From positions 25,365 through 89,364 of the forward strand of contig NZ_SRLB01000026.1 in assembly GCF_004745635.1 (NCBI RefSeq): a stretch of DNA of 64,000 nt. The letters are read 5' to 3'. This document shows, one piece after another, positions 1 through 8,900 of the stretch. The notes below the pieces were generated by a model. The model was not told the origin of the DNA and ran no database searches. It saw only the letters and a program-made list of their open reading frames with translations. Every line of letters begins with the position of its first letter. Position 1 is the stretch's first letter. Source of the DNA: Methylobacterium nonmethylotrophicum. Lineage in GTDB: Bacteria > Pseudomonadota > Alphaproteobacteria > Rhizobiales > Beijerinckiaceae. The position numbers and the translations under genes are program-made.

Positions 1-119
1 AGGGTGGCTCGGGTTCAGGATTAGCCACCGAGCGTCGAGCCGCGCAGCTCGACGGTTCAGGGTCATTGCGGAAACCGAGCCACCCTCACCCCCGGCCCCT
101 CTCCCACACGGGAGAGGGG
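1..119. repeat. Nested and adjacent inverted repeats (REP-like)
   Basis: Bases 1-12 (AGGGTGGCTCGG) are the exact reverse complement of bases 75-86 (CCGAGCCACCCT). Between them lies a smaller palindrome, CGTCGAGC with GCTCGACG. Directly after is a second hairpin, CCCCTCTCCC (96-105), loop ACAC, GGGAGAGGGG (110-119). No gene fits here. The minus-strand murU ends at 163, so these may act as a transcription end or be dispersed palindromic elements. They lack a clear T-tract. The left edge of the window may cut the element. Confidence 0.6.
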
Positions 120-162
120 AGATGTGCTCAAATTAAGTAACCAGATCCGGCGGAAACCTACC

Positions 163-906
163 TCACGGCTGCGTCGCGCTCGCCCGCACCCGCTCCTCCG
201 CCTCGCGCAGGGCCTCGGGGGTGCCGACATGAAGCCATTGCCCATCGAGGCGAAGCCCGAACAGGCGCTCGTCCGCGATGGCCCGATCGAACAGCAGGTT
301 GAGGGAGAACGAGCCCTCCGGGGTGTCGGCGAATAGCTCGGGCTTCAGGATCGCGACGCCGGCATAGACGAAGGGCGCGACCTCGCGCTCGGCCCGGCGG
401 GTCAGGCGCCCCTCCTTGTCCATGTGGAAGTCGCCCGGCCCGTCATAGCCGAGGCTGGTGGCGGCGGAGGCGAGCAGCAGCAGCATGTCCATCCGCTCCG
501 GATCCCAGGCCGCGACCAGCCGGCCGAGATTCGGCTGGGGCCCTTCGAGCCAGAACGAATCGGAGTTCAGCACCATGAACGGCGCGGAGCCCAAGTGCTT
601 GAGCGCCTTCTTCACCCCGCCGCCGGTCTCGAGCAGCCTGTCGCGCTCGTCCGAGATGGTGATGAGCGGGGCGGAGCGCCGGCGCACCAGGTGCGCCTCC
701 ATCAGGTCGGCGAGGTAGTGGACGTTCACCACCGCTTCCGGGATGCCGGCCTCGGCGATCCGGTCGAGGGCGTAGTCGACCAGGGACTTGCCGGCGACCT
801 CGACCAGGGGTTTCGGCGTCGTGACGGTGATCGGGCGCATGCGCTTGCCGAGGCCCGCGGCCAGCACGAAGGCGCGCGTCACGGCGGGGGTCGAGATGTC
901 GGTCAT
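163..906 (-). CDS. murU: N-acetylmuramate alpha-1-phosphate uridylyltransferase (MurU-type nucleotidyltransferase)
   Basis: This 247-residue protein has the N-terminal nucleotidyltransferase signature LAAGLGKRMRPIT (about residues 16-28) followed by the TPKPLVEVAGK segment, as in sugar-1-phosphate nucleotidyltransferases. Further motifs are a metal-binding region VLNSDSFW and a C-terminal WLHVGTPEAL segment. In MurU, which converts MurNAc-1-phosphate to UDP-MurNAc in the cell-wall recycling bypass, the family length is about 220-250. The identification rests mainly on the neighbour: the upstream gene ends with an AmgK-type sugar kinase domain only 24 bp away, and AmgK supplies the MurNAc-1-P substrate. 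A mannose-1-phosphate guanylyltransferase is the alternative by sequence alone. ATG start at 906. Confidence 0.85.
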   Translation of the reverse strand: MTDISTPAVTRAFVLAAGLGKRMRPITVTTPKPLVEVAGKSLVDYALDRIAEAGIPEAVVNVHYLADLMEAHLVRRRSAPLITISDERDRLLETGGGVKKALKHLGSAPFMVLNSDSFWLEGPQPNLGRLVAAWDPERMDMLLLLASAATSLGYDGPGDFHMDKEGRLTRRAEREVAPFVYAGVAILKPELFADTPEGSFSLNLLFDRAIADERLFGLRLDGQWLHVGTPEALREAEERVRASATQP

Positions 907-930
907 CGGAGGTTTTCGCGGACGGGCGGA

Positions 931-2493
931 TCAGGAGGCGGGACAGAGGCGGGGCAGGTGCTCGGCGTACCAGGCGCGCACGCCGGAGAGCGCCGGGTGG
1001 GCGAGGTTGCGGGCGAGGTAGCCCTCGATGCGCGGCAGATGGGCGAGATAGCCCGGCTTGCCGTCGCGCCGGTCGAGGCGGGCGAAGATGCCGAGGATCT
1101 TGGTGGCGCGCTGAGCCGCGAGCACCGCGTAGGCGCGGGCGAAGCCCTGCATGTCGAACTCGGCGTCGCGCAGGCGGCGCTCGCGGGCGTAGAGGCCGAG
1201 CAGGCGCAGCTCGAACTCGGCGCTGGCATCGACGCGCGCATCCTGCAGCAGCGAGGCGACGTCGTAGGCCGGGTGGCCCAGAACCGCGTCCTGGAAGTCG
1301 ATCAGGCCGATGCGCTCGATCCCGTCGCGCTCGGGCAACCAGATCAGGTTGGGCGAGTGGTAGTCGCGCAGGGTCCAGGTCCGGGCCTCGCCCTCGAGAC
1401 CCTGGAGCGCCTCGCTCCACGCCGCGACGAAGCCCGCCCGCGCCGCCGGCGCCAGCGGGGCGTTGGCGACGAAGGGCGCGTACCATTCGGGCAGAAGCTC
1501 GGCCTCGAACAGCAGGGCCTCGCGGTCGTAAGCGGGCAGGACGTGGTCGCGGCCCTCGGCCACCGGCAGCACCGCGGGCAGCGTCGTGCCGTGAAGGCGC
1601 GCCAGCACCTTGACGGCCTCCGCGTAGCGCTCCGGGCGCGGCCCGTTCTGGTCGGTGACCGGCTCGCTGCCGAGGTCTTCCAGGATCAGGAGGCCCGCCT
1701 CCAGGTCCTCGCCGAGGATCTTTGGCGCGGAGAGGCCGAGCGCCCGCAGGCCGCGATCCATCGCCACGAAGGCGTGCACGCTCTCGGCGAGGTGGACGAT
1801 GGCGCTGTAGGGCTTGCCGTCGCGCACCGGCGGCCCGTCGGACTTCGGCGGCGAGATCATCAGCACCGCCCTCGTACCGTCCGGGTTGGTCAGGCGCTCG
1901 TAGGCGCGGCTCGACGCGTCGCCCTGCATGTGGGTGCGCTCGGCCTCGCCCCAGCCGGACCGGTCGAGCAGCACGCGCAGCGCTCTCGCCCGCATCAGCC
2001 GGCCGCCCAGGCCTCCGCCGCCGATCAGGCGGGCGAGGCGGGCGTCGTCACCGAATTCGGGCTTGAGCGAGAGGTCGATCGCCAGCGTCGGGCCCTGGCG
2101 CGGCGGCAGCCGGTCCGGCCATTCGACCAGCGCGATCGCCCGATCGGTCATCTCGTCGAAGCCGAGCTCGACCAGCTCGTCGGGGCCGCGCAGGCGGTAC
2201 AGGTCGGCATGGACCACCGCCTGTCCGGTCCGGCCCTCGTAGGGCTGGACCAGGGTGAAGGTCGGGCTCGGCACCTCGAGCTCAGGGTCGCCGAGGATCT
2301 CGCGGATCACCGCCCGGGCCAGCGTCGTCTTGCCGCCGCCGAGCCCGCCCGACAGCGCCACCAGGTCGCCGGGCCGCAGGATCTCGGCGAGGAAGCGGCC
2401 GAGATCCTCGGTCGCGCTCTCGTCCGGCAGCACGATCTCCCAGGGTGTGCGCTCGGCCATGCCCTCCTGGTCCACTCCGCCATCCTCGCTCAC
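931..2493 (-). CDS. tsaE-amgK: TsaE-AmgK fusion: tRNA t6A ATPase subunit fused to MurNAc/GlcNAc anomeric kinase
   Basis: This is a two-domain protein of 520 residues. Residues 1 to about 155 are TsaE, the P-loop ATPase needed for tRNA threonylcarbamoyladenosine formation: Walker A SGGLGGGKTT at 48-57, then the SPTFTLVQPYEG and HADLYRL segments typical of the family. From about residue 165 to the end it is an aminoglycoside-phosphotransferase-fold sugar kinase: GDASSRAYERL, the catalytic LRDYHSPNLIW loop, and the metal-binding IGLIDFQDAVLGHPAYD segment, as in AmgK. The product of the second domain would feed the adjacent MurU. The frame opens with GTG at 2493; an ATG at 2460 preceded closely by AGGAGG is an equally possible start. 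The fusion is seen in other Rhizobiales as far as I recall. Confidence 0.88.
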   Translation of the reverse strand: MSEDGGVDQEGMAERTPWEIVLPDESATEDLGRFLAEILRPGDLVALSGGLGGGKTTLARAVIREILGDPELEVPSPTFTLVQPYEGRTGQAVVHADLYRLRGPDELVELGFDEMTDRAIALVEWPDRLPPRQGPTLAIDLSLKPEFGDDARLARLIGGGGLGGRLMRARALRVLLDRSGWGEAERTHMQGDASSRAYERLTNPDGTRAVLMISPPKSDGPPVRDGKPYSAIVHLAESVHAFVAMDRGLRALGLSAPKILGEDLEAGLLILEDLGSEPVTDQNGPRPERYAEAVKVLARLHGTTLPAVLPVAEGRDHVLPAYDREALLFEAELLPEWYAPFVANAPLAPAARAGFVAAWSEALQGLEGEARTWTLRDYHSPNLIWLPERDGIERIGLIDFQDAVLGHPAYDVASLLQDARVDASAEFELRLLGLYARERRLRDAEFDMQGFARAYAVLAAQRATKILGIFARLDRRDGKPGYLAHLPRIEGYLARNLAHPALSGVRAWYAEHLPRLCPAS

Positions 2494-2700
2494 GGGCCCG
2501 TCCGGGGCTCACGGGCCCGTCATAGCTCATGAACCTTAACCTTTCCCGGACGGGCCGGGGCCCGCTCCGGGGACTTGCCCCCGGGATCGTCTCCCGGGAC
2601 TTGCGACGCCGCGCCCGCGACGGCGCATCCAAGGTGCCGGATTTTCCGGATCCCGTCACCCGCCGGCACGAACCGGATCTCCGCGGCGGCCGCTCGCCGG

Positions 2701-5184
2701 CTACTCGGCCGCCGCCAGGTGGGCCTCGCCGTCGCCGACCGGGAAGGTGCAGGTGACCCGGGTGCCGGCGCCGGGAGCCGAGGCGATGTCGATGCGCCCG
2801 CCATGCAGCTCGACGAAGGAGCGCACGATCGACAGGCCGAGGCCCACGCCGCGGTGGCGGGTGCCGAGCGTGTTGCTCTCGAAGCGCTCGAACACCCGCG
2901 CCATCACCTCGGGCGGCATGCCGCGGCCCTGGTCGATCACCTCCAGCACCAGGCTGCCGCCGTCCTTGCGGGAGCAGACCCGCACCTGCTGGCCCGGGGC
3001 CGAGAAGCCGACGGCGTTGGAGAGCAGGTTGAACAGGATCTGGCGGATGCGCTTGCCGTCGGCGACGAAGCTGCCGATATCGACCGGCACGTCGAGGACG
3101 AGGGCGATGTCGGCCTCCGCCAGGCGGTCGCCGATGCCGCGCACCGCCGCCGCGATCGTGGTCTGCACGTCGACGCGCTCGCGCGTCAGCTCCATCGAGC
3201 CGGCATCGATCGAGGCGAGGTCGAGGATGTCGTTGATGATGACGAGGAGCGCCGCCGAGGAGCGCATGATGTGGTCGGCGTATTCGCGCTGGCGCGGGTT
3301 GAGGGCGCCGACGGTCTCGTCGCCGAGAAGCTCGGTGAAGCCGATGATGTTGGTGAGCGGCGAGCGCAGCTCGTAGGAGACGTGGTGCACGAACTCGTCG
3401 CGCAGGCGGGTGGTGCGCTCCAGCGCCTCGTTCTTCTCGGTCAGCGCCCGCTCGACGTTGACGCTCGCCGTCACGTCGATGTGGGTGAGGAGCGTCGCAC
3501 CGTCGGGCAGCGGCTCGGCGGCGCAGTCGAGCATGGTGCCGTCCTTGAGCGCCAGCCGGCAGGCGAGGCCGTGGCGGGCGTCGACGAGGCCGGTCACCGC
3601 CTCGCGGATCAGCGTCCAGGGCTCCTCGGCCGGGCTCAAGGTCCGGCAGACCGCGATCACCTGGTCGATATGGGGCTGGACCTCCAGCATCTCGGGGGTG
3701 ATGCGCCAGACCTGCGCGAAGGCGCGGTTGGCGAATTTCAGCCGCCCGTCGGTGCCGAACACCGCCACCGGCTCGCGCAGGGTGTCGAGGGTCTCGCTCT
3801 GCACCTGCATCAGCACGTTGTAGCGCGATTCGAGGTGGACCCGCTCGGACACGTCCTCGAACAGGTAGGTGAGCCCGCCCTGCGGGTTCGGGTCGGCCAG
3901 CACGCGCAGGGTCCGCCCGTCCGGCAGGTGCCACCAGGTCTCCTGCGCCTCGGCGGCCCGGTAGGCGGCGAGCACCCCGGCCTTCCAGGTGCGGAAATCC
4001 GCCTGCTCGGGCAACTTGCGGGCATTGCGCAGGGTGTCGAGGATCTCGCCGTCGAGGGGTCGGCCCTCCAGAAAGGCGGGGTCGAGGTCCCAGAGCTGGC
4101 GGTAGGCGGCGTTGTGGAAGATCAGCTGCTGGCGCGCGTCGAACATCGCGACGGCGGTGGGCAATTGGTCGAGGGTGCGGACGTTGGCGTCCATCTGGCG
4201 CTGCAGGTCGGCGCGCAGCCGCTCGAGCTCCGACACGTCCACCGCGATGCCGACGGTGCCGGCCTCGGTCGCGACCTCGGTGACGTCGAGGGTGCGGCGC
4301 TCGCCCGCCACCACGGCCGAGACCCGGAGCGGCCCGGCCGCGCCCCTGGCCCGGCGCCGTTCCGCCTCCTCCCGGGCCGCCCGCTCGAGGAGTTCCGCGC
4401 CCTCGCGCACCGCGCGGGCGACGTCGCCGGCCTCGGCGGCGGCGACGTAGGCGGCATTGGCCCAGGCGAGGCGCCCGTCGCGGCCGCGGCGCCAGACCGG
4501 TTGGGGAATCGCGTCGAGGAGGCCGGCCAGGGCCCCGAGGCCGTGGCGCGCCTCCTCCAGGGTGGCGCGCAGCGCGACCAGCTCCTGGCGCTCGCCGGTG
4601 AGCTCGCGCAGGCGCAGGAGCGCCTGGCCGCCCACCGCCTGCCCCTGCGCCTCGATGGTGCGGCCCTGCAGCGTGTGGACGGTGCGGCGGAAGCGCTCGC
4701 CGCGCCCGCGCAAGCTCTCGACGGCGTCGTCGAGGGCAGCGGCGTCGGCCGGCACGAGCCAGGCCCCGAAGGCGAGCACCCGGCGGGCCGAGCCCGGCCG
4801 CGACCCCTCCGCGGTGATGCCGACATCGCCCTCGATCCGGGGCTCGCCCCGCGAGTCCCAGGTCACAACCACCTGCGGCTCGGAGCCGAGCAGCAATTCG
4901 GCCCGGTCATGGGCGCCGCGCAGCTCGGCGAGCTCGGCGGTGAGCGTGTGCTCGCGCCGGGCCCAGCGGCCGCGCTCGCGCAGGTGGAGCAGCGACAGGA
5001 TGGTGGCGAAGACCGTCAGGCCGATCAGCACCGCGACGCCGACGGCGTTGTGCGCGTGCAGGCCCGGGGCGCCCTCCGCCGCCTGGGCGGCGGCCGCAAG
5101 GCCGAGTGCCCCGCCAAGGGTGCCGCCCAATACGCCGGCGCCCGCGCGGCCGCCGAGCCGGCGCGGCGTTCGTCCAACCCCCAT
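2701..5184 (-). CDS. divL: DivL-like PAS-domain pseudo-histidine kinase (Tyr at the phospho-acceptor site)
   Basis: The 827-residue product has a hydrophobic N-terminus and a membrane segment at about 47-68. It also has PAS-like regions near 218, 336 and 467, a dimerisation/H-box region near 590-655, and a HATPase domain near 700-820 with N-box NLLSNAVGF, DQGRGMPP and GVGLGLSIVRSF. The H-box reads FVHHVSYELRSPL: the SHELR histidine is replaced by Tyr604. A Tyr here is the hallmark of Caulobacter DivL, which works with the DivK/CckA cell-cycle pathway. The two histidines just before (600, 601) are not at the usual position. I chose ATG 5184 because the 26 codons upstream are arginine-rich and lack conservation features. 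Stop at 2701, about 207 bp before tsaE-amgK. The DivL role is inferred. Confidence 0.87.
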   Translation of the reverse strand: MGVGRTPRRLGGRAGAGVLGGTLGGALGLAAAAQAAEGAPGLHAHNAVGVAVLIGLTVFATILSLLHLRERGRWARREHTLTAELAELRGAHDRAELLLGSEPQVVVTWDSRGEPRIEGDVGITAEGSRPGSARRVLAFGAWLVPADAAALDDAVESLRGRGERFRRTVHTLQGRTIEAQGQAVGGQALLRLRELTGERQELVALRATLEEARHGLGALAGLLDAIPQPVWRRGRDGRLAWANAAYVAAAEAGDVARAVREGAELLERAAREEAERRRARGAAGPLRVSAVVAGERRTLDVTEVATEAGTVGIAVDVSELERLRADLQRQMDANVRTLDQLPTAVAMFDARQQLIFHNAAYRQLWDLDPAFLEGRPLDGEILDTLRNARKLPEQADFRTWKAGVLAAYRAAEAQETWWHLPDGRTLRVLADPNPQGGLTYLFEDVSERVHLESRYNVLMQVQSETLDTLREPVAVFGTDGRLKFANRAFAQVWRITPEMLEVQPHIDQVIAVCRTLSPAEEPWTLIREAVTGLVDARHGLACRLALKDGTMLDCAAEPLPDGATLLTHIDVTASVNVERALTEKNEALERTTRLRDEFVHHVSYELRSPLTNIIGFTELLGDETVGALNPRQREYADHIMRSSAALLVIINDILDLASIDAGSMELTRERVDVQTTIAAAVRGIGDRLAEADIALVLDVPVDIGSFVADGKRIRQILFNLLSNAVGFSAPGQQVRVCSRKDGGSLVLEVIDQGRGMPPEVMARVFERFESNTLGTRHRGVGLGLSIVRSFVELHGGRIDIASAPGAGTRVTCTFPVGDGEAHLAAAE

Positions 5185-5490
5185 GACCCGTCCGTCTCCA
5201 CGCGAACCGGCGCGCCGGTCCTTCGCCGGACCGGCACGCCTCACCACCTGAACGCCACGCATCGATGAAGACCGGGGCCGGCCGCCAAAGCGGCGCGGCT
5301 CCCCTCACCACAGATTCGTCCCGAGTTTAGCGCGGCGCGAATCCGCGCCGGAAGGGGTGATTTGCGGGCAGGACGCCGATGCCGGCGCGGAGCACCGTCA
5401 AGGGCACAGAAATGCCACACCTGAGGCAGAACAAAGGCGGAACCTGGTTCCATCGCCGCGCGTACAACCGCTGCGGCATAGCGCACACGC
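5185..5490. other. Intergenic, upstream of divL and downstream of ahcY
   Basis: No gene was found in these 306 bases between the divL start and the ahcY terminator. Any divL promoter should lie here. Short open frames read through it only as extensions of divL or in incompatible frames. I see no palindrome that clearly suggests an operator. Confidence 0.5.
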
Positions 5491-5522
5491 AAAAAGAAGA
5501 GCCCGGCCTCGCGGCCGGGCTC
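5491..5522 (-). terminator. Rho-independent terminator of ahcY
   Basis: Read on the minus strand this is GAGCCCGGCC, loop GCGA, GGCCGGGCTC, followed by TTCTTTTT. A 10-bp perfect GC stem with a T-rich tail lies 31 bp after the ahcY stop. It would separate ahcY transcription from divL. Confidence 0.9.
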
Positions 5523-5553
5523 CCCGTCTCATCACTGGATGACGTGTTCGATA

Positions 5554-6960
5554 TCAGTAACGGTAGTGATCGGGCTTGAACGGGCCGGCCTGGTTGACGC
5601 CGATATAGGCGGCCTGGTCCTCGCGCAGCTTGGTCAGCTTGACGCCGATCTTCTCGAGATGCAGCGCCGCGACCTTCTCGTCGAGGGCCTTGGGCAGGGT
5701 GTAGACCTTCTTCTCGTACTTGCCCGGGTTGGTCCAGAGCTCGATCTGGGCCAGCGTCTGGTTGGTGAAGGACGCCGACATCACGAAGGACGGATGGCCC
5801 ATCGCGTTGCCGAGATTCACCAGGCGGCCCTCCGACAGGAGGATGATGCGGTGGCCGTCGGCGAACTCGATCTCGTCGACCTGCGGCTTGATGTTCTGCC
5901 ACTTCAGGTTCTTGAGACCCGCGACCTGGATCTCGTTGTCGAAGTGGCCGATGTTGCAGACGATCGCCCGGTCCTTCATCGCCCGCATGTGGTCGAGGGT
6001 GATGACGTCCTTGTTGCCGGTCGCGGTCACGAAGATGTCGGCGCGCGGCGCGGCGTCCTCCATGGTGGTGACCTCGTAGCCCTCCATCGCGGCCTGGAGC
6101 GCGCAGATCGGGTCGACCTCGGACACCAGCACGCGGCAGCCGGCGTTGCGGAGCGAGGCGGCCGAGCCCTTGCCGACGTCGCCGAAGCCCGCGACCATCG
6201 CGACCTTGCCGGCCATCATCACGTCGGTGCCGCGGCGGATGCCGTCGACCAGCGATTCGCGGCAGCCGTAGAGATTGTCGAACTTCGACTTGGTGACCGC
6301 GTCGTTGACGTTGATCGCCGGGAAGAGGAGCTTGCCCTCCTTCGCGAGCAGGTACAGGCGGTGCACGCCCGTCGTGGTCTCCTCCGAGACGCCCTTGATC
6401 GACTCGGCGAGGCCGGCAAACCAGCCCTTCGGCTTCTCGGCCAGCATGCGCTTCAGGAGCGCGAAGAAGATCTCCTCTTCCTCCGAGCCCGGCTTGTCGA
6501 GGAAGGCGGTGTCGCCGTTCTCGGCGCGCAGGCCCAGATGCACGAACATCGTGGCGTCGCCGCCGTCGTCGAGGATCATGTTCGGCATGCCGCCGTCGTG
6601 CCACTCGAACAGCTTGGCGGTGTAGTCCCAGTAATCCTTCAGGGTCTCGCCCTTGATGGCGAAGACCGGGATGCCGGCGGCGGCGATCGCGGCGGCGGCG
6701 TGGTCCTGGGTCGAGTAGATGTTGCACGACACCCAGCGGATGTCGGCGCCGAGCGCCTTCAGGGTCTCGATCAGCACCGCGGTCTGGATCGTCATGTGCA
6801 GGGAGCCGGCGATCTTGGCGCCCTTCAGAGGCTGGCTCGCGGCGTATTCCTCGCGCACGGCCATCAGGCCGGGCATCTCGGTCTCGGCGATCGCGATCTC
6901 CTTGCGGCCGAAATCGGCCAGGCCGATGTCCTTGACGATGTAGTCCTGGGTGCGCGGCAT
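5554..6960 (-). CDS. ahcY: Adenosylhomocysteinase (S-adenosyl-L-homocysteine hydrolase)
   Basis: This 468-residue enzyme cleaves S-adenosylhomocysteine to adenosine and homocysteine and so keeps SAM-dependent methylation running. Visible family features are an N-terminal DYIVKDIGLADFGRKEI segment, the NAD-binding GFGDVGKGSAASLR loop, a TGNKDVITLDHM segment and the invariant C-terminal end KPDHYRY. Length and ends match bacterial AhcY with the usual about 40-residue insertion relative to the human enzyme. ATG start at 6960. It is a single-gene unit: a strong terminator follows and an A/T-rich palindrome (7032-7047) lies 71 bp upstream, which suggests repression by a SAH/SAM-status regulator. 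No SAH riboswitch was recognised. Confidence 0.97.
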   Translation of the reverse strand: MPRTQDYIVKDIGLADFGRKEIAIAETEMPGLMAVREEYAASQPLKGAKIAGSLHMTIQTAVLIETLKALGADIRWVSCNIYSTQDHAAAAIAAAGIPVFAIKGETLKDYWDYTAKLFEWHDGGMPNMILDDGGDATMFVHLGLRAENGDTAFLDKPGSEEEEIFFALLKRMLAEKPKGWFAGLAESIKGVSEETTTGVHRLYLLAKEGKLLFPAINVNDAVTKSKFDNLYGCRESLVDGIRRGTDVMMAGKVAMVAGFGDVGKGSAASLRNAGCRVLVSEVDPICALQAAMEGYEVTTMEDAAPRADIFVTATGNKDVITLDHMRAMKDRAIVCNIGHFDNEIQVAGLKNLKWQNIKPQVDEIEFADGHRIILLSEGRLVNLGNAMGHPSFVMSASFTNQTLAQIELWTNPGKYEKKVYTLPKALDEKVAALHLEKIGVKLTKLREDQAAYIGVNQAGPFKPDHYRY

Positions 6961-7031
6961 CGGTGTCGTCTCCCGTGTGGGCCGGTTCGACGGGGCCTAT
7001 AGCAGCCGGCCGACCAGGAGGCAATCAACAT

Positions 7032-7047
7032 ATAAAGATGTCTTTAT
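7032..7047. promoter_or_regulatory. Palindromic operator candidate upstream of ahcY (SahR-like site)
   Basis: ATAAAGA-TG-TCTTTAT is a perfect 7-bp inverted repeat around a 2-base centre, standing out as A/T-rich in GC-rich DNA. From memory, ArsR-family regulators of methionine/SAM genes in Alphaproteobacteria bind a palindrome of this form. The position, 71 bp before the ahcY start, suits an operator. It also lies 149 bp before the divergent solute-binding-protein gene, so it could affect both. Confidence 0.6.
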
Positions 7048-7196
7048 GCGCGCGACTCGATGCGCGTGACTCGGCCGCGACCGGGCGCGGCGACGGGGCG
7101 CGTCCCCGCCTGCACGCCCGTTGCACGCCTCTTGCAGACGTCAGGCGCGTCAACGCGGCGGCCGGACGGGCCGCGCGCCTCTCCGGGATCTTTTTC

Positions 7197-8816
7197 ATGC
7201 GTCAGCCCTCCCTCTCGCGCCGTCAGCTGCTCGCCGGAGCCTCGGCCCTCGCGGCCCTCGGGCCCACCGGCGCCGTTCTGGCCGAGGGGACGGCCTCCGG
7301 CAGCCTGACCTACGGCATCTCGCTGTTCGACCTGCCGCTCACCACCGGCCAGCCCGACCGGGGCGCCGGCGGCTACCAGTTCACCGGGCTCACCCTGTAC
7401 GATCCCCTGGTCGCCTGGGAGCTGGACGTCGCCGACCGGCCGGGCAAGCTGGTGCCGGGGCTCGCGACATCCTGGGAGAGCGATCCGGCCGACCGCCGCA
7501 ACTGGATCTTCCGCCTGCGCGAGGGCGTCAAGTTCCACGACGGCTCAGGCTTCGACGCCGACGCGGTGATCTGGAACTTCGACAAGGTGCTCGACGCCAA
7601 GGCACCGCATTACGACCAGCGCCAGGCCTCGCAGGTGCGCCCGCGCCTGCCCTCGGTGGCGTCGTACAGGAAGCTCGACGCCATGACGGTGCAGGTCACC
7701 ACCAAGGCGGTCGACGCGCTGTTTCCCTACCAGATGCTGTGGTTCCTGATCTCGTCGCCGGCGCAGTACGAGGCGGTCGGGCGCGACTGGACCAAGTTCG
7801 CCTTCCAGCCCTCCGGCACCGGCCCCTACCGGCTCGCCGCGCTCGTGCCGCGGGTGCGCCTGGAGCTCACGCCGAACCCGACCTACTGGAACCCCAAGCG
7901 CATGCCCCGGCTGGGCAAGCTCACGCTCGCCTGCATCCCGGAGGACCTGGCGCGGGCCAACGCGCTCCTCTCCGGCAATGCCGACCTGATCGAGCTGCCG
8001 GCCCCCGACGCGGTGCCGCGCCTCAAGGGGGCGGGCATGCGGGTCACCGGCAACGACACGCCGCATGTCTGGAACTACCACCTGTCGATGCTGGAGGGCA
8101 GCCCGTGGCGCGACCTTCGCCTGCGCAAGGCCGCCAACCTCGCCATCGACCGCGAGGGCGTCGCCGCCCTGATGGGCGGCCTCGCCACGCCGGCCGTCGG
8201 CCAGGTGCAGCCGTCGAGCCCGTGGTTCGGCAAGCCGAGCTTCAAGATCGGCTACGACATCGACGCGGCGCGCAAGCTGATGAAGGAGGCGGGCTACTCG
8301 CCCCAGAACCCGCTGCGCACCAAGTTCATCATCCCGACCGGCGGCTCGGGCCAGATGCTGTCCCTGCCAATCAACGAGTTCGTGCAGCAATCCTGGGCCG
8401 AGATCGGCATCGCGCTCGAATTCCAGGCGGTCGAGCTCGAGGTCGCCTATACGGGCTGGCGCCAGGGCGCCGCCGACCCGTCGATGAAGGGCATCACCGG
8501 CAGCAACATCGCCTACGTCACCTCCGACCCGCTCTACGCGATCCTGCGGTTCTACGATTCGAAGCAGGTGGCCCCCACCGGCGTGAACTGGAGCCACTAC
8601 CGCAACCCGGAGGTCGACAAGCTCTGCGACGCGGTGCGGGCGAGCTTCGACCCTGCCGAGCAGGACAGGATGCTGGCGCGCATCCACGAGATCGTGGTTG
8701 ACGACGCGGTGCAGGTCTGGGTCGTGCACGACACCAACCCGCACGCCCTGTCAGCCAAGGTGAGGGGGTATACGCAGGCGCAGCATTGGTTCCAGGATCT
8801 GACGACGCTGGGGTGA
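7197..8816 (+). CDS. ABC transporter substrate-binding protein, family 5 (peptide/nickel type)
   Basis: The 539-residue protein begins with a twin-arginine-type signal (SRRQLLAGASALAALG, residues 7-22, with a signal-peptidase site around AVLAEG). It therefore folds before export to the periplasm. The body is a family 5 solute-binding protein: WIFRLREGVKFHDG, an internal GTGPYRL segment, and a DLRLRKAANLAIDREGV segment, all typical of DppA/OppA-like proteins. The ligand cannot be told. No permease or ATPase genes are adjacent, so it is an orphan binding protein or serves a transporter elsewhere. The reading frame is open further upstream, but ATG 7197 is chosen because it places the Tat signal at the N-terminus. 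Confidence 0.9.
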   Translation: MRQPSLSRRQLLAGASALAALGPTGAVLAEGTASGSLTYGISLFDLPLTTGQPDRGAGGYQFTGLTLYDPLVAWELDVADRPGKLVPGLATSWESDPADRRNWIFRLREGVKFHDGSGFDADAVIWNFDKVLDAKAPHYDQRQASQVRPRLPSVASYRKLDAMTVQVTTKAVDALFPYQMLWFLISSPAQYEAVGRDWTKFAFQPSGTGPYRLAALVPRVRLELTPNPTYWNPKRMPRLGKLTLACIPEDLARANALLSGNADLIELPAPDAVPRLKGAGMRVTGNDTPHVWNYHLSMLEGSPWRDLRLRKAANLAIDREGVAALMGGLATPAVGQVQPSSPWFGKPSFKIGYDIDAARKLMKEAGYSPQNPLRTKFIIPTGGSGQMLSLPINEFVQQSWAEIGIALEFQAVELEVAYTGWRQGAADPSMKGITGSNIAYVTSDPLYAILRFYDSKQVAPTGVNWSHYRNPEVDKLCDAVRASFDPAEQDRMLARIHEIVVDDAVQVWVVHDTNPHALSAKVRGYTQAQHWFQDLTTLG

Positions 8817-8900
8817 GGGGCGAGTCGCGGGATGAAGGCGCGTCGGCGGTGCGCCGACGCGCAGCCGGAGCCGGGAGACCGCCTCGACGGGCGGGAATGC

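Noticed and set aside
424..2532. Long open frame on the plus strand over tsaE-amgK
   Set aside because: It is a high-GC antisense shadow. The minus strand carries P-loop and kinase motifs, while the plus-strand product is only Arg/Gly/Ala/Gln-rich sequence.
2575..5268. 897-residue open frame on the plus strand over divL
   Set aside because: Antisense shadow caused by base composition; the kinase motifs are on the minus strand.
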